This document shows, piece by piece, positions 14,227 to 19,395 of a DNA stretch of 19,395 nucleotides; the first letter of the stretch is position 1; every line of letters starts with the position of its first letter. Below the pieces are notes generated by a model, which did no database searches, was not told where the DNA came from, and saw nothing but the letters and a program-made list of their open reading frames with translations. Both the position numbers and the translations under genes were made by a program. Source of the stretch: Actinomycetota bacterium (GTDB lineage Bacteria > Actinomycetota > Acidimicrobiia > Spongiisociales > ZC4RG35); the NCBI GenBank assembly GCA_003242515.1, contig QGUS01000003.1, positions 1 through 19,395 on the forward strand. Direction: 5' to 3'.

Positions 14227-15636
14227 ATGGCAACGGTCGACATCGATCTGGGCGGTTACCAGCTCGGCTGGCACGACGAAGTCGAACTGGCCTTCGAGCC
14301 GCGCAAGGGCCTGGACGAGGACGTCATCCGCCAGATGTCGGCCATGAAGGGCGAGCCCGAGTGGATGCTCGACTTCCGCCTCAAGGCCTACAAGCGTTTC
14401 CTCGCCAAGCCGATGCCCACCTGGGGTGGCGGCGGGCTGCTCGAAGAGATCGACTTCGACGACATCTACTACTACGTCAAGCCGGCCGCCGAGCAGGCCA
14501 AGGACTGGGACATGGTCCCCGAGTCCATCAAGCAGACCTACGAGAAGCTGGGCATCCCCGAGGCCGAGCGGAAGTTCCTCGCCGGCGTCACCGCCCAGTA
14601 CGAGTCCGAGGTCGTCTACCACCGCAACCGCGAGGACCTCGAGGCCATGGGTGTCCTGTTCTGCGACATGGACACCGCCGTCCGCGAGTACCCGGACCTC
14701 GTCCGGCAGTACTTCGGCACCGTGATCCCGCCTAACGACAACAAGTTCGCCGCCCTCAACTCGGCCGTCTGGTCCGGCGGCTCCTTCATCTACGTCCCGC
14801 CGGGTGTCCACGTCGACCAGCCGCTGCAGGCCTACTTCCGGATCAACTCCGAGAACATGGGCCAGTTCGAGCGGACGCTGATCATCGTGGACGAGGGGGC
14901 CTTCGTGCACTACGTCGAGGGCTGCTCCGCCCCGGTGTACTCGACCGACTCGCTGCACGCCGCGGTGGTCGAGATCATCGTCAAGGACAATGCGCGGTGC
15001 CGGTACACGACCATCCAGAACTGGTCGAACAACGTCTTCAACCTGGTGACCAAGCGTGCCGTCGCCTACCGCAACGCCACCATGGAGTGGGTCGACGGCA
15101 ACCTGGGCAGCCGCCTCACCATGAAGTACCCGGCCGTCTGGCTGATGGGCGAGGGCGCCCACGGCGAGGTGCTCTCCATCGCATTCGCCGGGCCCGGCCA
15201 GCACCAGGACGCCGGCGCCAAGATGGTGCACGTCGCCCCCAACACCACCTCGACGATCGTCTCCAAGTCGATCTCCAAGGGCGGGGGCCGTGCCGGCTAC
15301 CGGGGCCTGGTCCGGGTGGAGCCCGGCTCCGAGAACGCCAGGAGCATGGTCCGCTGTGACGCCCTGATCCTCGACGAGGCGAGCCGCTCCGACACCTACC
15401 CGTACATGGAGGTGGAGGAGAACGACGCCCAGATGGGCCACGAGGCGACCGTCTCCAAGGTCGGCGAGGACCAGCTCTTCTACCTGATGTCCCGCGGCCT
15501 CACCGAGGAGCAGGCGACCTCGATGGTGGTGGCCGGCTTCATCGAGCCGATCGTCAAGGAGCTCCCCATGGAGTACGCGGTGGAGCTCAACCGGCTGATC
15601 GAGCTCAACATGGCCGCCGCCGGCGCGGTGGGCTGA
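14227..15636 (+). CDS. sufB: Fe-S cluster assembly scaffold SufB
   Basis: Protein of 469 residues, full length for SufB of the cytosolic SufBCD scaffold, which builds Fe-S clusters with SufC ATPase and sulfur from SufS/SufU. The N-terminal helical part (about 1-100) has [20 protein letters not shown]. The beta-helix core has [18 protein letters not shown] (179-196), [11 protein letters not shown] (226-236), [17 protein letters not shown] (262-278), and [21 protein letters not shown] (starting at residue 334). The C-terminal cluster-site residues are present: MVRCDALIL with Cys377 and [10 protein letters not shown] with His405/Glu406. [15 protein letters not shown] near the end separates it from SufD. 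The start at 14227 has a good GAGGTGAG site. Upstream in-frame sequence is the leader. No sufC, sufD, sufS or sufU adjoins it; neighbours on both sides are unrelated and on the other strand. Confidence 0.97.
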   Translation: MATVDIDLGGYQLGWHDEVELAFEPRKGLDEDVIRQMSAMKGEPEWMLDFRLKAYKRFLAKPMPTWGGGGLLEEIDFDDIYYYVKPAAEQAKDWDMVPESIKQTYEKLGIPEAERKFLAGVTAQYESEVVYHRNREDLEAMGVLFCDMDTAVREYPDLVRQYFGTVIPPNDNKFAALNSAVWSGGSFIYVPPGVHVDQPLQAYFRINSENMGQFERTLIIVDEGAFVHYVEGCSAPVYSTDSLHAAVVEIIVKDNARCRYTTIQNWSNNVFNLVTKRAVAYRNATMEWVDGNLGSRLTMKYPAVWLMGEGAHGEVLSIAFAGPGQHQDAGAKMVHVAPNTTSTIVSKSISKGGGRAGYRGLVRVEPGSENARSMVRCDALILDEASRSDTYPYMEVEENDAQMGHEATVSKVGEDQLFYLMSRGLTEEQATSMVVAGFIEPIVKELPMEYAVELNRLIELNMAAAGAVG

Positions 15637-15657
15637 TCGGGCGGGCTTCGCTCGACC

Positions 15658-15679
15658 GGCGGCCGCCGCAGGGGCCGCC
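15658..15679. terminator. Weak hairpin at the sufB/AMP nucleosidase convergent junction
   Basis: Arms GGCGGCC (15658-15664) and GGCCGCC (15673-15679) with an 8-nt loop in the 44-bp gap between convergent stops. No U-tract. In such GC-rich DNA a 7-bp stem is weak evidence. Confidence 0.3.
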
Positions 15680-15680
15680 C

Positions 15681-16466
15681 TCAGAACGTGAAGTGCTTGA
15701 TCGTCTCGCCTTCCCGGCCGATCTGGCTCATCGCGTCGATCCCGATCTCCAGGTGGACGTCCGCCCACTCGGCGGTGACCCGTGAGTCGCTCTCCTGGGT
15801 CTTGATCCCCTCCGGCGTCATCGGACGGTCCGACACCAGCAGCAGCGCCCCGCGGGGGATCTGGTTGTGGTGGCCGACGATGAAGATCGTCGCCGTCTCC
15901 ATGTCGATGGCGATGGCGGTGAGCCGGCGCAGCCGCCCCTTGAACGCCTCGTCGTGCTCCCAGAGCCGCCGGTTGGTCGTGTAGACGACGCCGGTCCGGT
16001 ACTCCAGGCCCCGCTCCACGATCTTCTCCGAGACGAACTTGTGGAGCTTGAACGAGGGGAGCGCCGGTACCTCGGGCGGGAAGTAGTCGTCGGAGGTCCC
16101 CTCGCCCCGGATGGCGGCGATGGGGAGGATGAAGTGCCCGATCTCCGTGGAGTGCTTCAGGCCACCGCACTTGCCCAGGAAGAGCACGCCCCTGGGCATG
16201 CGTGCGGTGAGCAGGTCCATGATCGTGGCGGCGTTCGCGGTGCCGATCCCGAAGTTGACGATGGTGAGGCCCTCCCCGTTGCTGGCGGCCTGCATGGGCC
16301 GGTCCAGGCCCTTGATCTCGCAGTCGAACCGGGCGGCGAACGACTCGACGTAGTTCTTGAAGTTGGTGAGGAGGATGTAGTCGCCGAACTCCTCCACGGG
16401 CATCCCCGTGTAGCGGGGGAGCCAGTCCTCGGCGATCACCTCGCGTGCGACTCCCTGGCGTTCCAT
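15681..16466 (-). CDS. amn: AMP nucleosidase, short form
   Basis: Protein of 261 residues in the PNP/UDP phosphorylase superfamily, splitting AMP into adenine and ribose 5-phosphate. EDWLPRYTGMPVEEFGDYILLTNFKNYVE (from residue 13) matches the N-terminus of the short amn type that I know mainly from Bacteroidota. Core motifs: NFGIGTANAATIMDLL (71-86), VLFLGKCGGLKHS (94-106), LPIAAIRGEGTSDDY (114-128), YTTNRRLWEHDEAF (162-175), AIAIDMETATIF (184-195) and LLLVSDRPMTPEG (208-220), where Asp213 is the likely general acid. E. coli Amn is about 480 residues with an extra N-terminal domain that is absent here. I chose ATG 16466 (MERQGVARE) over upstream in-frame ATGs because TACCGT sits 6 nt before it. 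It could be a related nucleosidase, but the match is strong. Confidence 0.92.
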   Translation of the reverse strand: MERQGVAREVIAEDWLPRYTGMPVEEFGDYILLTNFKNYVESFAARFDCEIKGLDRPMQAASNGEGLTIVNFGIGTANAATIMDLLTARMPRGVLFLGKCGGLKHSTEIGHFILPIAAIRGEGTSDDYFPPEVPALPSFKLHKFVSEKIVERGLEYRTGVVYTTNRRLWEHDEAFKGRLRRLTAIAIDMETATIFIVGHHNQIPRGALLLVSDRPMTPEGIKTQESDSRVTAEWADVHLEIGIDAMSQIGREGETIKHFTF

Positions 16467-16472
16467 GGGGGA

Positions 16473-16478
16473 ACGGTA
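16473..16478 (-). promoter_or_regulatory. -10 box of leaderless amn
   Basis: Minus strand TACCGT, then TCCCCC, then the ATG at 16466. The 6-nt spacing argues that the transcript begins at this ATG and that the upstream in-frame ATGs are not used. Confidence 0.55.
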
Positions 16479-16539
16479 CATGGCACCCCGTGCCCCGTAC
16501 CGCGTCGCCTGGCGGCCGGGAGCCACAGGCCTCCGGTCG

Positions 16540-17286
16540 TCAACGTCCGGAAGCCGAGAAGTGCTGATAGTCCTTCGCCGACCGCCACCGACCGCCCCAG
16601 CCCCAGCCGATGACGTCGAACGCCCGGGTGACCGCGTCGCCTTCGACGATCATCCCCGGCTCGCCCAGGCCCCGATCCAGGTAGCGGTCCGTGCCCGCCG
16701 GCCAGACGTAGTCGCCCCGAACGTAGGGGTTGAGGTGGACGTTGATGTCTATCGCGGCCCCATAGGCATGCTCCGACCACCTGGTCGTCCCCTCCACGAA
16801 CCGGCAGTGGAAGCCCGAGGTGTTGTCGTACCCCGGCTCGTCCTCCGCCCCTTGCTGCAGCTCGCCGATGGGGACCACCGAGGCGATCGGGTAGCCGGCC
16901 TCGAAGAGCCGTTCGAAGACCCATGCCACGTCTTCCGCATGGTCACGGTGCACGACGATCGCCCCCGTCCTGGTGGCCCCCGAGAAGTCGTGGTGGACGA
17001 CCTCGACCCGGCGGAGGTCCTCGGGTCCGACCGGGCAACCCTCGTGCCAGGAGTGGGCCAGGTCCTCCGCGGTCACCGGGAGGATGGCGAAGCCGGTGTC
17101 GACCGCGGTGGTCGGGGGAGTGGACACCACGAAGGGATGTTCGGCAGGGGCGGCGGTCGTGGTGGTCGCCGGGACTGTGGTGGCCGTCTCCGGTGCCGTG
17201 CCCGGGAGAGTCGCGGTCGGCGCGGTGGAGCACGCGGCGAGCAGGATCAGCGCGAGGAGCGGGGCCCTAGACGTTCGAGCGGCCAA
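16540..17286 (-). CDS. M15-family D-Ala-D-Ala carboxypeptidase-like lipoprotein
   Basis: Predicted lipoprotein of 248 residues. The signal AARTSRAPLLALILLAAC places the lipidated Cys at 19, followed by a Thr/Ala/Pro-rich tether (about 20-60). The C-terminal half is an M15 (VanY/DacY-like) metallopeptidase: SEHAYGAAIDIN gives zinc ligands His173 and Asp180, and DYQHFS gives His242 after the usual GWGWGGRW segment. All three ligands are present, so trimming of peptidoglycan stem peptides is plausible. The start is a TTG, the only usable in-frame start before an upstream stop (codons TCG-TCG-GGT-TCG-TCT-TGA). It overlaps the end of the GlsB-like gene by 20 nt, suggesting coupled translation. The third envelope-directed hydrolase in the window, with S8 and M23. 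Confidence 0.88.
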   Translation of the reverse strand: MAARTSRAPLLALILLAACSTAPTATLPGTAPETATTVPATTTTAAPAEHPFVVSTPPTTAVDTGFAILPVTAEDLAHSWHEGCPVGPEDLRRVEVVHHDFSGATRTGAIVVHRDHAEDVAWVFERLFEAGYPIASVVPIGELQQGAEDEPGYDNTSGFHCRFVEGTTRWSEHAYGAAIDINVHLNPYVRGDYVWPAGTDRYLDRGLGEPGMIVEGDAVTRAFDVIGWGWGGRWRSAKDYQHFSASGR

Positions 17287-17533
17287 CGACGAACCCGAAG
17301 ATCAGGCCACCGGCCGCAGCCCAGACCAGGTCGAATCCGTCCCCGACCGTGTAGATGGTGGGTCCCCCGGCGATGCGGACGATCACCGACGCGGTGATGC
17401 CGCCGATGATCCCCACCAGCAGGGTCCCGAAGAGGCTGTCCGCGGAGGCGATGAAGCCGCCGATCAGGCCGGCGGCGGCGCCGACCGCCCCTACCCAGAG
17501 CATCGACTGGAGGATGGTGGCGTCGAGGAACAT
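17267..17533 (-). CDS. GlsB/YeaQ/YmgE-family small membrane protein
   Basis: Protein of 88 residues with three hydrophobic segments (about 8-28, 34-55 and 65-84) rich in Gly, including GAAAGLIGGFI, LVGIIGGITASVIV and AAGGLIFGFVVGR. This is the pattern of the transglycosylase-associated (GlsB/YeaQ) family of small stress-related membrane proteins, whose molecular role is not established. The ATG at 17533 is preceded by TACGCT at 7 nt and no ribosome-binding site, so it is apparently leaderless. The 3' end overlaps the M15 gene start, so these two probably form an operon. Confidence 0.72.
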   Translation of the reverse strand: MFLDATILQSMLWVGAVGAAAGLIGGFIASADSLFGTLLVGIIGGITASVIVRIAGGPTIYTVGDGFDLVWAAAGGLIFGFVVGRSNV

Positions 17534-17540
17534 CGGAGAC

Positions 17541-17546
17541 AGCGTA
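17541..17546 (-). promoter_or_regulatory. -10 box of the leaderless GlsB-like/M15 operon
   Basis: Minus strand TACGCT (within TATACGCT), then 7 nt, then the ATG at 17533. It lies in the 40-bp gap after the 58-residue gene. Confidence 0.5.
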
Positions 17547-17573
17547 TACGGTCGCCAGACCCGTGAACAGGGG

Positions 17574-17750
17574 TCAGGCCGAGATGACCTTCTCCTCGAC
17601 GACCGAGGAGATGGGGAACTGGACGGTCCGGCCCGCCATGCTGAACGGCTCGGTGAGCAGCACCACGATGGAGCTCGGGCCCCGGCTGACCACGTGACCC
17701 GTGTAGGTGTGGAACCCGTCTTCGTCCCTGGTGATGAACGTGACGATCAT
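17574..17750 (-). CDS. Small protein of unknown function (58 aa)
   Basis: I do not recognise this protein. Starting at MIVTFITRDEDG, it looks like one small beta-rich domain: alternating strands FHTYTGHVVSR, SSIVVLLTEPF and GRTVQFPISSVVEEKVI suggest a barrel-like fold of about 5 strands. It has no signal peptide or membrane segment. ATG 17750 is preferred over a start 33 nt upstream because a strong AGGAGGGG site lies 4 nt before it. It is divergent from the response regulator with 92 bp between them. It could be a target or accessory of that two-component system, but position is the only hint. Confidence 0.7.
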   Translation of the reverse strand: MIVTFITRDEDGFHTYTGHVVSRGPSSIVVLLTEPFSMAGRTVQFPISSVVEEKVISA

Positions 17751-17830
17751 TGCCCCTCCTGTATCGGCCCAAGGTTGGCCCACCTTTCCGCGAGATCCGG
17801 TATTTCCACCGCCGGGACCGCCGCCGACTT

Positions 17831-17836
17831 GAATCT
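17831..17836 (+). promoter_or_regulatory. Possible -10 box of the response regulator
   Basis: GAATCT ends exactly 6 nt before the ATG at 17843. It differs from TANNNT at the first base, but the spacing matches the other leaderless genes, and no Shine-Dalgarno sequence is visible. Confidence 0.35.
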
Positions 17837-17842
17837 GTGGCG

Positions 17843-18520
17843 ATGCGACTCCTGGTTGTCGAAGACGAGCCGGACCTCGCCGACGTCGTGGTCCGCGGCC
17901 TGCGCCGCGACGGGCACGCCGTGGACCTGGCGACCGGTTTCGCCGAGGCGGAGATGAAGCTGCGCTCCGCCTCGTACGACCTGGTCGTCCTCGACTGGAA
18001 CCTGCCCGACGGCTCCGGCCTCACCCTGTGCCGCGACCTGGTGGCGGGTGACCTCCCGACGCTGGACGGCGACCGCCCCCGGATCCTGATGCTCACGGCC
18101 CGGGACGGGATCGAGGACCGGGTCGCCGGTCTCGACTCCGGCGCCGACGACTACCTGGTGAAGCCGTTCGCCCTGGCAGAGCTCTCCGCCCGGGTGCGCG
18201 CCCTGCTCCGGAGGAACGCCGACGCCCCGCCGCTGCTCGTCGTCGGGTCGCTGGACCTGGACCCGGCCCGCTTCGAGGCACGGCGTGACGGCGTGGCGCT
18301 CGACCTCACCTCCAAGGAGTTCTCCCTGCTCCACTACTTCATGCTCAACGCGGGGAAGGTCCTCAGCCAGGAGCATCTCCTCGAGCACGTCTGGGACGAG
18401 ATGGTCGACCCCATGACCAACGTCGTCAGGGTGACGGTGAGCAACCTCCGCAAGAAGCTGGGGGAGCCGTCGCCGATCTCGACCATCCCCGGACGCGGTT
18501 ACCGGCTCGAAGAGAGATGA
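17843..18520 (+). CDS. OmpR-family response regulator
   Basis: DNA-binding regulator of 225 residues. The receiver domain (1-120) has acidic pocket Glu7-Asp8 (LLVVEDEPD), phospho-acceptor Asp51 (LVVLDWNLPDGSG), Thr85 (ILMLTARDG) and Lys107 (DDYLVKPFA). A somewhat long loop (about 66-80, VAGDLPTLDGDRPR) precedes the fourth strand. The winged-helix output domain (about 132-225) shows LTSKEFSLLHYFMLNAGKVLSQEHLLEHVW, NVVRVTVSNLRKKLG and the closing IPGRGYRLEE, so it is OmpR/PhoB type. The start at 17843 is placed where the receiver begins; the upstream in-frame sequence has no family similarity. Its stop overlaps the kinase ATG (ATGA). Target genes cannot be read from sequence. Confidence 0.95.
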   Translation: MRLLVVEDEPDLADVVVRGLRRDGHAVDLATGFAEAEMKLRSASYDLVVLDWNLPDGSGLTLCRDLVAGDLPTLDGDRPRILMLTARDGIEDRVAGLDSGADDYLVKPFALAELSARVRALLRRNADAPPLLVVGSLDLDPARFEARRDGVALDLTSKEFSLLHYFMLNAGKVLSQEHLLEHVWDEMVDPMTNVVRVTVSNLRKKLGEPSPISTIPGRGYRLEER

Positions 18521-19395
18521 ACAGCCTCCGCTCCGTCCGGTTCCGCATCTCGGTCCAGTACTCGGCCGTGGTGTTCGGTCTGGGCGGGGCGATCCTCGGG
18601 CTGATCTATCTGGTGGTCCGCAACCGGCTGCAGGTGTCGGGTACGCCCACCACCGGGATGTCGGGGCGGACCGTGCTCCTCGACACGGGCGAGCTCGTCA
18701 CCCTGCCGGAGATGTCCGACCTCCAGGTGAGGGCCGTCGAGACCCTGTTCCGGGACTCGGTGCTCGCCGCAGTCGGCCGGTACTCCGTCATCGCCCTCGT
18801 CGCCCTCTTCTTCCTCAGCCTGGCGGTCGGGTGGATCATGTCGGGCCGGGTGCTTCGCCCCATCGACGAGATCACCGCGCTGGCCAGCCGGATCCAGGCC
18901 TTCGACCTGAGCGGCCGGATCGGCCTCCAGGGCCCCGACGACGAGCTGAAGCGGCTCGCCGACACCTTCGACCGGATGCTCGACCGCCTCGACCGCGCCT
19001 TCACCAGCCAGCGCCGGTTCCTCGCCGACACCAGCCACGACCTGCGCACCCCGCTCACCGTGATCCGCTCCAACGTGGAGCTGGTCTCGGAGGACCCGGA
19101 CGCCACCGTGGAGGACTGGAAGCGGGCGGGGGAGATCATCCAGCGCAACGCCGAGAAGATGTCCAGGATGATCGACGACCTCCTGGCTGCCGCCCGGCTC
19201 CAGGCGGGCAAGGCCCAGGCGGTCACCCTCGACCTCGAGGACATCGTGCTGGCGAAGGCCGACGAGTACGCGCCGGTGGCGGAGGATGCAGGCCTGCAGC
19301 TCCGGGTGGTCTCGTCCAGCGTCACCGTGGACGGGGTGGAGATGTCGCTGGACCGGGCGCTACAAAACCCCCTCCACAACCCCCGAAAGGGCCCC
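18517..19395 (+). CDS. Sensor histidine kinase, 3'-truncated by the window edge
   Basis: Membrane sensor kinase and partner of the preceding regulator; 293 residues are visible. TM1 is at about 13-35, then a short extracytoplasmic loop of about 50 residues (36-85), TM2 at about 88-108, and a HAMP domain (about 108-162, RVLRPIDEITALASRI). The HisKA dimerisation helix carries the phospho-accepting His174 in FLADTSHDLRTPLTVIRSNVE. The start of the ATP-binding domain follows and runs off the edge. ATG overlaps the regulator stop by 4 nt. The short loop suggests sensing at or within the membrane. In the last 10 codons the expected N-box (N-L-x-x-N-A) reads NPLHNPRKGP: three prolines, all CCC codons, replace conserved positions, which looks like base-calling error at an assembly end rather than a real kinase. 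Confidence 0.93.
   Translation, partial: MNSLRSVRFRISVQYSAVVFGLGGAILGLIYLVVRNRLQVSGTPTTGMSGRTVLLDTGELVTLPEMSDLQVRAVETLFRDSVLAAVGRYSVIALVALFFLSLAVGWIMSGRVLRPIDEITALASRIQAFDLSGRIGLQGPDDELKRLADTFDRMLDRLDRAFTSQRRFLADTSHDLRTPLTVIRSNVELVSEDPDATVEDWKRAGEIIQRNAEKMSRMIDDLLAAARLQAGKAQAVTLDLEDIVLAKADEYAPVAEDAGLQLRVVSSSVTVDGVEMSLDRALQNPLHNPRKGP

Noticed and set aside
1..19395. A defence island, secretion system, prophage or other novel multi-gene system
   Set aside because: Nearly every gene belongs to a recognisable metabolic, envelope or regulatory family. I saw no nuclease, helicase, integrase, toxin-antitoxin pair, repeat array or atypical composition block.

Overview
The window is about 19.4 kb of very GC-rich, gene-dense DNA with little intergenic space. 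Codons end mostly in G or C. It carries Thr-rich-linker lipoproteins, menaquinone genes, an inositol-phosphate synthase and many apparently leaderless -10 promoters. This suggests an actinomycetote, possibly a deep lineage such as Acidimicrobiia; the class is an inference. There is no rRNA, tRNA, CRISPR array, insertion sequence, integrase or phage gene, so this looks like chromosomal core or soft-core sequence.

Layout. Positions 1-2023 (+) hold the 3' part of menA, then two lipoprotein genes: a tandem META-domain protein and a small unnamed-domain protein. A strong hairpin at 2030-2060 ends this run and also serves the convergent gene. Positions 2073-5039 (-) encode a large secreted subtilase. 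Divergent from it is ppdK (pyruvate, phosphate dikinase), with menE starting 2 nt after its stop. menE overlaps tail to tail with a minus-strand pair, an O-methyltransferase and a DHA2-type MFS exporter. Next on the minus strand comes ino1 (a eukaryote-like inositol-3-phosphate synthase) followed by arfB. A small M23 peptidase gene diverges from ino1 and meets a short Rossmann-fold gene tail to tail with a 1-bp gap. A lone sufB follows, then a minus-strand AMP nucleosidase, an M15 peptidase lipoprotein, a GlsB/YeaQ-like membrane protein and a 58-residue unknown. A response regulator and the 5' part of its sensor kinase run off the right edge.

Functional themes are menaquinone synthesis (menA, menE) with PEP supply (ppdK), cell-envelope and extracellular proteolysis (S8, M23, M15), inositol metabolism, ribosome rescue, Fe-S assembly and AMP turnover. 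No multi-gene novel system is evident. The most useful non-standard observations are a recurring leaderless-promoter layout (a TANNNT hexamer 6-7 nt before the start codon of five genes, plus two looser cases), an orphan sufB, the plant-type subtilase with a palindromic leader element, the eukaryote-type inositol synthase, and signs of poor base quality at the right edge.
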